From Nematostella vectensis (taxonomy: Eukaryota > Cnidaria > Anthozoa > Actiniaria > Edwardsiidae), in contig NC_064035.1 in NCBI RefSeq assembly GCF_932526225.1, positions 14,806,469 to 14,870,468 of the forward strand: DNA of 64,000 nucleotides. The letters are read 5' to 3'. Below are positions 37,501 through 49,500 of this stretch, one piece after another (within the stretch, counting starts at the first letter, position 1; each line of letters opens with the position of its first letter). Below the pieces are notes generated by a model. It saw only the letters and a program-made list of their open reading frames with translations. It searched no databases and was not told where the DNA came from. Position numbers and translations under genes: made by a program.

Positions 37501-40500
37501 AGAATATCGAATGCAGATGATGCATATCGTGCGGATGAGCGAAAGCCCCCAAAAAATATAAATATTTCATCGATGAATTTGATATAAGTACGGAGCACCG
37601 TACGATTGAGGAAATCAATAAAGAGATTATTTTCATAGAGAGCAATAAAGATTCGAGGTCAGTGATGAAAGAGCACGGCTACACGTAGTGAGAAGGCGTG
37701 GAAAACCATAGATATCAATAAACAGTCCACTAATACACTCCGCCAGATAACTAAATTACGAACAACAACATTGACTCGAAATAGAGCCCGACGCGAACAA
37801 ATGAAAAGTCCATTACGGAATAATTAGGCGCGTAAATACCGCCAGATATCTGGTTATGCAAGAATACAAACCGAAGCAGAAAGACAAAAGACGCGTTGAG
37901 CCGTCCATTTAATAGCGCTGTTATTGCGATCTTGAAAACTGATAAGGCCGTAACGTTAGGACCATAGTGCGGTCAATAAAACACAGTAACACAACACAAT
38001 ATAATTGTTGCCATTTGAAAAGTTTGTCTTTCATTAAAAATGATCCTAGCTAAAGCAGACCCGCATGTTTCACACGAGGAATGTGATGGTCATTCACGTC
38101 GCCAAGATAAAATCTATTCGTTTCGAACATGAACTGGATAAGCATTTTGGAATAGAAATTCATAATGGAAAAAGCTTCGAGCCTAAAGGTTAATGATCAG
38201 CGCTGGAGTGTGCTTATATAATATGAAAAACATGCGGGTGAGAAACACCTCGAATAGTTAAAGCTACGCTATGCTATGTGTCACGGCTGACTGTGAATAT
38301 CTATCCAAATACAGCAAACAACATTTTCCTTTCACAACAGACAGCCGAGCATTATAAAGCAATACAAACGAGTATTATTGGACTTGAATTGCGATTACAA
38401 AACGATTCACGGGGTTACCGGGGTCTTTTACAAATAATAGACACACAAGCCATCGTAGCCAACTTGAAAAGCCGAAAAAATACGATTTTCGCGTTCACAG
38501 TAAAACCCAGATTAAACTTGTGGGCAAGGAAGAATTCATCAGGGTCCAGTTGTTGGTTTGAAGCTCAAAGTAAGAGCGGACAGGAGATTTATGATGCGAG
38601 TTAAGGAACAGATGCAGCGAGGCACTCAGTTGGGCCGTAAAGATAAAGAACACTACCTACCGGTCGAGTTGCCAACAACATTGGGACGGTTCGAGGAGAA
38701 GCGACTGCCCTTATACATATCTAGCTTTGTCTAGATAGCAGCAGAAGCTCTTAACACGGTACCATGAGCCGGGAATTCGCACTGAGGAACTTCCAACGAG
38801 CACTTCGACCAAATCACATAGCTCAGCCGCAATGCCCCGAACGGAAATACCGTTCTCCTATTGGATGTGCACAATTTGATACCGTGTCGTAGCGACCTCC
38901 GCGCAAATATCCCAGACACGTGAAAAACTCAGTACTACAGAGGTAATATCCCCAAGACTTTGGCAGAAATTAGCATGCAGTGAACGCGACAAAAAGACGT
39001 CTGGGGGCACTCGCGGCAACCAGCAGGAATTGGAGACTGAGCAGGACTTTGGAGTATCGCGGGAATGCAAGTCTGCTTGATGGATTTCAGCGGCGAGGTC
39101 ACAGACTTAGTGTCGTGACGTGAACCTATTGGTGAGCCCCGGTGTCCTGTCTCCTCTCCTGTTTTCTATTGAGCGCGTTTGACAATCGCGGTAATTAGAG
39201 AGAGAGAACCACCACAGGAATCCTAACCTTGTGTGTGAGGGTCGGGTGTGGCGTCGTTCAGTAACGCGTGCGCCGACAGAAGTCACTACGTTAAAAATGG
39301 CTCAGAATGACTGAAATTAGTCTTGCAAGGCAAGAGGAATCCTCCTGAACTGTCCGTCTAACGGTCTCATTTTCCCCAGGTCGAATTACGATGAACAACA
39401 AAGTCGTACTGTTAAGGTGCGAATAGATGCATTACGTGTAACCTGACACGTGTGTTAGATTTTCTCTTAAAATGCAAAGGTCACAGCCTCATCATCTTGA
39501 AAAGCGGCAGCTACATTGACCATTTTGCCATCAAGTTGTCCTTAAGTGGCTCTTTACAACTTTTTTGGTATTCTCGAGTTCATTTTATGCCTCTACTGCA
39601 CTCCGCAGGGCGAAAACGAGAGAAGAAGCGAGGAAGGAATATAATAACGAGACGTGAGCACGCGGCTTTGGTTACACTGAGCTGTCATCGACTGCTATCA
39701 TGTTGTTCGAATATCTGCTAGCTTATTTGCCACTGACAGACACCCTCGTCAATAAGGATAATCAAGGTCCCGAACAAACGCAACATCTGCCGCAGAAAAA
39801 GCTCCTAGTTCTAGAAATTAAATATATCTGTTGAACCGATAAAGATAATCTTTACTAGCCCCATTGTAGCGGCCGTAACATAGGTGGGTGCTGGCCGCCT
39901 ACAGGACTGACTGTTATACTATCTTTGAGCTTAATCTATTCGGCTGTAGCCAAACGAACTTCTCAAGGACTCCTGGAAAATTGACATGAGCTTGGAATCA
40001 TGTATTAAACCAAGTAAACACCCGACAAGAGTTCACCCTGAGATAAAAATGAGACGGTAAAATGTCCTCTATAAAACAACCTAGACAACTAAATACAACC
40101 GAATTTGTAAAATATCGAGACATATGTAATATATGTCCTCGACTAGCGGATATTGTGCGATAAAAATAGCTACACACTGCTATTTATGTGGAGGTACTGA
40201 AATAGGAGATGGACAGGTGGTCCAGTCATTGCGAAGGATCGAGATTACGCTAGTCTATAGCGCCAAGGGCAAACACATCACCTAAATAAACAAGCTCTGG
40301 CTTACACGCAATACAACTGAACGTGGAAAAACTAGACTCTAGCGCAACTAGTATGAAGCCATATCTCATTTCCTTTTCTGATAAGCAATCGGTTAATATT
40401 GACAGCAATCAGCATACAATGAGTATGAGCCTTTCCGAATTGACGTCAGTGAAAGAGAACAGGGGGTCTGACGTTGGTTCTATCTAATGCGTGAGAGCTG

Positions 40501-43500
40501 CGCGAATCATGCCGCAGGAACTAGCCGGCGTCTTATTTTCTAACCCAATTTATATAAAAAAATAGTTGCTGCCAAGAGAACGCGTGGTGACTTGAGCTGA
40601 CACATCACAGGTTCAGACAAGGCACAAAGCGCTTTTTGGGCGACAGGGATAAAGGGGGGGGGGGGAACTCTCCCTTTAAATGAGTGTAAAAAATAGTATA
40701 TTACAATGCGGCATTTTAAAAGGCGTGTATTTAACAAACGTTCTCACTGAATAGGCGTGCTCGTGCATCTATATGCGACATACCACTACATCTCTGTTTA
40801 AAAATAATAATTTAACAGTGTGTAGCAATCTATCTGATGTGCGCATGAATAAGTACGTTTTGGTTATCGCAGATACTAGTTTTCACGTGCGCTTTTACCA
40901 ATAGTGTGCGCATTTTTTTTTATACCGATCTTGGATACAGATCTATCAAGCAAAATAACGTACAATGGTTTAACAGTGCGTAACAACCTATCTAATGTGC
41001 GCATGAATAAGTAATCGCAGGTAACTAGTATTCAGGTGGGCTGTTACCAATAGTGTGCGCATGCTTCTTTAATACCGTTTTGGATACATATCTATCTAAC
41101 ATAATAACGTACAATGGTTTAACAGTGTGTAGCCTATCTAATGTACGCATGAATAAGTATGTTTTGGTTGCTGCAGATACTAGTATTCAGTTCGCATGCT
41201 TCTTTAATACCGATCTTGGATACATTCTATCTAGCATAATAACTATAAATATTAGTGGGTGCAACGTGCGCGAAACGTAAAAGTATACCGTCTACACACG
41301 GTGGATTTTATTTATTCATTTGATTTGTTTGGTTCGTCATGGGTTGAGATCGAGGTGGAATGCGTAGATCAGGAGTGCCATACTCACGCGTCCTCTCGCG
41401 GTTCACTGGGCTCCGTCTGCCGCTCAGGGTGGGGCTGCGTCGACCCGATAGCGGCACCCCCTCCATGCTCTCCCTCTCAGGCCTTAGACGCTCCATTGAC
41501 CGCTGCGTCTGCTCCTCAGATTGTACTTTACCTTTTTTGAGGCCGCCCAATAGCCCCCCAGCCCCTCCCCCAGGGGCTGCTCCTCCTGGTGCGGCGGCAC
41601 CCAGGCCTCCCATTCCCATCGATCCCAAGCGACTGAGCGCGCGTAAAGCATTGGCCGTTTTCTTAAACGAAATAAGAAAATATTGTTACAAAAACAGTTG
41701 GAATACGCATAGAGATCAGACCAGGTTGGGAGCTGGTAGTGCTATAAGCCTTAAGTTCGTATAGAGATGGACTATAGATAGAGGAGGGCTAGATTGCGCA
41801 TACGACATAGGAGGACGGTATTTACCTGCCAGCGACGCCTGGCAAGGAACTTCTTCAAGTTGTCTGTGCTCAGTTTCTTCGCCTCGATAGTGTGTGCTTT
41901 CTGTAACATGTAAGGAAAGAACCAATATCATTAGAGCAAGTCGCGATTACCAAAATGTTAAACACAAAAAGTTTGATATAACTCCTTGTTATTATCATAG
42001 TTATTAGTCGTTGAAATATTTCTATAAAGAAATGAGTTTGATATTAAACAATTATTGGATGAGGTTTTACTGATATCCGGAACGTCGAGGCCGAGACTGA
42101 TTTCACTTGACAAGATATTGTTTATTCCGGATATCACTAAAACCGAATTCAATAATGGTTTTATTGTACATTGACACACTTTCTCGAAAACATAATCTAT
42201 TCCCGATTTGCAGAAAGGCCGCCACTTCTCTCAATCGAATATTCGCGCCCTAGCTGATTAGTGAAGACCCTCGGATTGCGTGATTAAAAAAAAAATAAGG
42301 CGCGCTCTTTAGCCAATCAAAATCGACATTATGAGCACAATCTAAAATAATAGCATTACTAGTTTACCTTGAGCCATTCGTGACCCAGACATTTATAGAT
42401 GTCATTTCGTTTCCTAGGATGAGAAGAAACGCTTCAATTATTAGCGATCACGAGATCAGAACCACGTAAAACCGGGCCAGCATCGGCTGACACCAAGACA
42501 AAAAACATTCGAGTTGTAGTTGTACAAAAAGATGTAAAAATCAGTTGTTCTTACTTTGGGTCTCGTATTAACAGCTCCTCGATAAATTTTTTGGACATGT
42601 CAGAGACGACCTCAAAGGACTCGTCTTCAAAGTCCCACTCGGCTCCGGACACATTCTGGATCGTCTCGTTATCGTCGTCTCCCATGAACGGAGATAGGCC
42701 ACTGAGCCTGCAAAACAACAGAGTTGGTCAGCGTACACAATGTTTTGCATGAAGTACAACAGTTTATGTGAAGTTTAGTATAATGCAACAAACGGAACAA
42801 AACGGAACAAAACTGGATGCTACAACACAAATGCAAACACTTAATACTTACAAAACGTAGGCGATAACGCCAATACTCCTGAAATAAAAAGAAAATGGCA
42901 CCATTAACTAAAATGCTCAACAAATGTGCAACAACGCGGCAGGAGAGAGTGGACGTACCACATGTCAGCGGCAAGTTTGATTGGCTCATAAGCGAGCACT
43001 TCTGGGGCTGAAAGAAATCAAGCACAATTAATCGGTATGTTACAAGGAACATATAAGCTTTGGAAAGTTTTGGAAACAAGTTGTTTGCGTTGAATAAGTG
43101 AATACTTTTTAGTGCTCGATAGGTCGACGACGAAAATAATATTGTTAATGATAATAATATAACTATAATAATGAAATAACAACAAAAACAACAACAACAA
43201 CAACAACAAAAACAACAATAACAGAAACAAAAACAGGAGGAGGAGGTGGAGAGGACACTCCAATGATGTTTCGAGGCTTACCGACAAACTCAGGCGTTCC
43301 GCACGCAAGTTTCAAGTCTTTGCCTTTTTCGATGATGTGGGCCATGCCAAAGTCGATCAGTTTCAGGTCCTCTTTGCCATCTGGTCGAATTACGCAGAGT
43401 ACGTTTTCAGGCTGTCGGGACAAAAATGTTATATATATTCATGTGTATATGTGTTTTATACAGCTGCACTTGTAGGTTGTATATAGTCTAACCGTATGCA

Positions 43501-46500
43501 TTTGCTGTATACTTTCCGCTTGTCTCAGTCTGTCTTGTTTATAGTGTAAGCTTATGAATCTTATCTACATAGCTTGCGCTTGAATGTGGTATATAGTCTA
43601 AAGTTATGCAAGTGGTGTATACTCTACGCCTGACTCAGTGTGTTGTATAGTCTATGCATATATTGCTTGTGTGATGTATATAGTGTAAACTTATGCAAGT
43701 GGTGTATACTCTACGCCTGACTCAGTGTGTTGTATAGTCTATGAAGTGTACTATACACACCTTCAAGTCCAAGTGGACTATGCTTTTTCTGTGCATGTGC
43801 TCAACACCCTGTAAGATCTGTCGCATGTAACGAATGACTTCCTTCTCAGTCAGGTTGTCATCGTTACAAATCTTCTCGAACAGTTCGCCTCCGGACACGC
43901 TGGAAAAGAATGTTAAAGACGAAATTTTAAACTACGGACACGCTGGAAAAGAATGTTAAAGACGAAATTATAAACTACGGACACGCTGGAAAAGAATGTT
44001 AAAGACGAAATTTTAAACTACGGACATGTAAATTATTAAGGATAATGATGATGACGATGATTATTACAAAACATATTTTTTTTTCTACAGGGTATAAACA
44101 TAACCTTTGTTGTTATCTTAAATAATATAGAAAAAAAACATTGGTTTCCATTTATACCTCGATTTAACATTATTTAGGGTGAATAAAACGAAGATGATGT
44201 CGATGATGGTGGTATTGGCGATGAGGATGTCTTAGTTATAACAATAATGTTGGTATGTTTAATGATTAAGTACATGTTACTGAAAATAGTGATGTCGGTG
44301 GCTATAAAGATTGTCGTGTTGGCGATGATTATTATGATGACGAAAGCTATGATCATGATGATCATTCTAGTGGTGATAAATCATGGCTTACAATTCCATT
44401 ATGACGATCATTTCCCCGGGTCGTTCGTACGCGTCGGCAAGGTAAATCAGCCGCTTGCTGTGAAGATGGTTCATCATGGCAATTTCCCCCATCACCTCTT
44501 TCTTGGACTCGGATGATGTTCGGATGAACTTCGCTGCGAGGACTTCACCAGTCTTTTTATCTTTCACTTTCTTTACTACGCCAAATTTACCCCTGGAATC
44601 AATGCATATTAAGCACTCTTAGAACTAAGTCTATATACTTTTCCCCCTCCTCCGGCCTCTCACTTTCGAACACTCTCTTCTACTTTCTCAGTCTTAGCTT
44701 TCTCTTTTTTTTTCCTTTCTTCCCCTCTCTTTTCTTCTCTCCTCGTATCGCCCTCTTCTCTCTTCTCTCGAACTTTCCGCGTTGTCCTTTTCGAATATGA
44801 TCCTTTCCATTCTACTTTTCTCCTATTTGAACGTCCCCCTTTTACCATTTCCCCTTCCACGGTCGTTTATAAGCATAGAAGCTGCGGTCTTCACTAAACC
44901 TAAAAATCAAACTTTGATTTTTTTAACAACTAACACCTTTTCGATCATAGATGACATTAATGTTACATGCTGCTTACTTTCCGAGTTCCTCTAGAGAATC
45001 GTACGCTTGCTCGAACTTCTTGTCGGTCGCTAAGTAGACATCGTCTTTTTTTGGTAGATCGAAAACCTTAGGGTCAACGTCCTCGTCATCTGCACATCAA
45101 CGATACAACATTCAGCTGGACTTATCCACGGTATGAGCACAGTTATATCAGGCAACAAGACCCCAAACAATGAGGTTCGTAAGAGTGCAACAAAAATAAC
45201 TTCCCAGGGGGAGGGGGTGGGGTACTCAGCTATAAACATGACGGGGGAGGGAGAAGGGTCAACAGAGCTAAAAAAAACCGGGTAAAATGTGCAAGATCCG
45301 TGTCATATTGGCATATATAAATTGATGCAAAATGTTGATTCCAAAACAAAAATGCACCCGACACTTTCACCTTCTCAAGGGTAACACTAAAGACCATTAA
45401 TCGTACAAGGTACAAGTATAAACCCACATAACTGTATCATATCGTAGAAAATAGCATTGGAGTTGACAACCAAGTACTTGTGTTACTCACAAAATAAAGG
45501 TTGTGGTTGATTCAAAATGTTGAATGATTTGTGGTAACAATGGTCGAATGTCAACAACACAATTGGCTCGTAGTATTTGAATATTTCATGGTTATGGGTT
45601 ATGACAACGCATGCAAAGCGTCATGGGAGCGCGTAAAGGCGGTATTAGGCGTAGGGTTTGTGCCATGTCCTTCATCACGCATGCGCATGTTTTGAGGGCA
45701 CCTACAGACGGCGTTAGATGACGTCATTGTAGACGTGCGCAGACGGTCTCTTCCGTTCACTGATATAGTCGCTCTGCTTATCTCCAAGAAGTATCATGCG
45801 GACAAAAGTTACTGAGATTGTTAAAAGCATATCATACGCTCTGCAGCAACAATTTCATGCATTCAGTACATATCCGCTTTCCGAGTCATGCGTTTTTATT
45901 ACTGCTTATCACTTTAAAGTTTATCAAGCCATACGAAATGCTAAATTGTGTTTTTAAACAGGATTCTGTTTTTGTTTGTTTTGTTTTTGCTTAAAAAATA
46001 TAATTTTGTTTGTTATTTTGCTCATGGACTGAACAACCAAAATGAGCCATTTTGCCTTTTGACTGTACATTCCGATAATTGGAAATGGCTTTTCGCTTAA
46101 ATTCAGTTTCCCACGGTCGTTTCATCTGCATGTCACCTGAGTCATCGTCCACCGTAAGCTTGACCACACAGCTGTCTTCGCCGCCGTCGTTCTTCACCAC
46201 CAGCTCGTACTCGCCCTCGTCACGGAATTGAATGCGTTCAATGGTGAGTGATGAACGATCGTCTGTGGTCTCGATGTGAATGCGCCCCCCTGATTTCAGC
46301 TCCTCGTCCCCCCGGAACCACGTGGCTGTAGGGACTGGGTTCCCAGATATTAGGCATGTTAAGGTGATCTTACCCCCCACTACCCCACTACCTGGAGTTG
46401 CAGCTTGGTCGACCTTCGCTGGAGCTGTAAAATTAAAAAAAAAAACCTTATAAGCAATGGGTTGTCTCAAAGAATACGGAGAGAGAGGGCTCTTCGTTTC

Positions 46501-49500
46501 TTCTTTATTTAACGTTAAAAGAGAAAAAAAAAGGAATACTTGGCTTTTATACCTTTCTATTCAAGTTGACCCACCCCTCACCATACCTGCATTAACTCAA
46601 TCTTACGACGAGGGTCGGGATGGGGGGGGGGGGGGGGTCCAAATCCCGTTTCCCGGCCATAATTCTCACAAAATCCCGGTGGATTTTATAATACTGTATA
46701 CAGGGGAGGTGGTGGGAGGGGGGGCTTAAAAGAGAGACTAAATTTAGAAGGGTTAGGAGTCTTAGGAAGTAAAGTCCGCTGAGCAGCTAGGTTTGAAGTT
46801 TCCTGCTATTAAAAAGCTCTTAAAAATGCGGAAAATGAGTGTTAATAACTCTAAATATGCAGTTGGAAAAATGGCCGTTTTCCCAGCTCAAAATAAAGCG
46901 AATCCCGGCTTCCGACGACCCCTAGTTGCCATCATACGATCCTACAGTGACCATTATGAATATGCGTGTACTTTAATTTGACCTTTTGAGATGGCTATCT
47001 TAAGCATTTTAAACTGAATGCAAATACAATAACACAAAGTGATTCACTGTTTGACGCTGTTTTACAGATTCATGGTTCTAAAAGGAATATTAGACTTTAG
47101 TCGAGCCCCATACATGCCAGGGCGTCAACAGAAAGGCTTGGCGCCCTTTGGGGACATGGCCTCGTGTGTGTAAACCCGGTATAATCCGTGTAAGCTCATG
47201 TGTATTCCAATAAGCTCCTCGAGCTCTCACATGGTACAACACTTAAAAACAATTCCACGGACAATGCGATTTACGTACCAAATTACTTACACTTTAGCTT
47301 ATTATATAAAAAAGAACTAATGCCATGCCTAATTTAGTAATTTTGTGACATTCATTGATTTTGTTTTTTACTTTGTGTAAGAAATGCCCGTAGGGATACC
47401 TATCGATACATATCTTATACGTGAGAAATCAAACTTTATGTCGATACTATCTACTTACATTATAAAGTGTAGCGAGAAAAGTGCTTAAAAGTGTGACATA
47501 AAGAAGTAAAATACGATGGGAGTTATGTTTGTGGTTTTATCTCTAAAAGGATAAATGGGTAATCTTCAAAAAGCCAAAAGTTAAAATGAAGTTTCAATCT
47601 AGAAGAATAATCAGCAATTAAGTCAGCTGTAGAATAACGCAGAAAAACACAGTTTTTTTTACACTGGAATACAAGTACTAACGAGATTTTGGTAATTGTC
47701 AAGTCATGAAAACGTTTGGCAAAACGTTGCTATAAAACCTTTTTTTGCGACAAAATGTCGGGCAAATATTATCTTAAGCGTGTCGATATTTTGAATAAAT
47801 GACAATAAAGATTACAGCCGATAGCGATAAAAATGAATCTAAAAAGAAGAAAAAAACACAAGTATGAGAGGGGACAACGACAAAAGTGTGCGTCGCGCAT
47901 AAAGTTTTAGCTAGGAAAAGGGGAAAACGCAGAGCTAGAAAACACTTGTAAAATATTGTATTTGAACTATAAAAAGACACTAGGATTTTAGTAAAAATAT
48001 GTCCGCACACTATGTGTATTGTTCTACATGTTTTGTTCTATTTATAATCCTACTCAATAAGAAGTACATTTGTGAATCTGGGAGCGCCGTTTTGAAAGCA
48101 ACAGCTGTGGCAAACCAGGAGCTAGATCGCTCAATAAGCAAGTTCTCGAAATAAAAGAGATTGAAACCAAATTTTGACTTGGCGATATTGAGAGCTTAAG
48201 AGCCACACCAGAGCATTTTCAGCTTCGACCTTTAGGCATTCACTTTTTGATGCAGACCCAAGGATTGGGGAAACACATGTTAGCCCCACGATATAGCATG
48301 GTACTGCCCTATATCTTAAACTAACGACAAAAATAAGGTCTGGCTTTGGTCTTGATAATAAGCAAAAATAAACGGGAAGCACTTACCATCCGACATTATG
48401 TAAAAGGTTTACCGTGAATCACACCCACACTGCACTTCTACGCTCTCTCGCTAACAGCAGCAAATGACAGAAAAATAACTCAAAAGCTTTAGATTCGATT
48501 CTGATTGGTCTGTCACGTTAATATGTCTTTGGGTCAAGCCTGACACTCACGCCGCACATAGGTGTGGAAGAAAAGCGTAAAAACTGCGAAAGTTAGAAAC
48601 CGTATTTTGATATCCCGTCTGGACTGAAAATGCAGCTGTTTGACCAGTGAGGTATATAATGATTTGCAGAGGGAATCCTTTGGCTTTTCGACAAGCCATT
48701 AGTTGATTCTAGTAATAATCAGAGGATTATGTTCACACTATAAGGAGAATGAAAATTCTGTCCCCAGAAAATTACTAATCTGGCACTGGGTGAAGCAGCA
48801 AATCGCACAGTTGTGCATTGCTAAGTAAGTTGCACATACAAGGGTAAACAGATGCGCTGAAGGGAGCACTGACTTGCACGTGTGGACTACAGAATTACTC
48901 ATGATGTAGGCTTGTCTCGAAGTGTGAGTCCGTAATACCGAGACATGTACGAGCGCATAGACCAATGAAGCGCGTCGTTAAAGTTATCAGCCAACGGCAC
49001 AATATCCATTAATCAGCCCGTATAACGGAGCGACACACGAAAGTAAAGAAACAGACGTGCGCGTCTAATCCCAAATCGGCGCATAAGCAGGGCATGTTTG
49101 TCTCATATGCCATCATTTCTCCCGACATTTAGATATTATACCGATTAGATACATAGTTGTTGACATTAGTCGAGAAAAACAATTAAAGGGCGGATTTTTA
49201 AAAAAAGTGAAGGGGGGGGGGGGGGGGGGGGTGGTGGTGTGGAGGTTTTTGTCGTGCATGTTATTTTTTTTTTGTCTCCAAGACGTGCATGAATTTTTAT
49301 ATAGTTTTATGCACTTTTTTTTGTCTCCAAGACGTGCATGAATTTTTATATAGTTTTATGCACTTTTTTCTGTCTGGTTTGGGCTGCATGCATTTTTGCT
49401 GCATGAGAATTTTTTTTGTTCCTTACCCACATCTCCCCCCATTCACTTTTCTAATGGTCCGTCTCGTAGTCCTAGGAGCTAATGTATTTGTAGTCTCTCG

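Noticed and set aside
43018-43308. Leu/Val-rich minus-strand frame
   Set aside because: Translation of a CAA/GTT-type simple repeat in a kinase A intron.
44174-44516. Ile/Met-rich frames
   Set aside because: They arise from a GATGAT-like simple sequence next to the kinase A exon.
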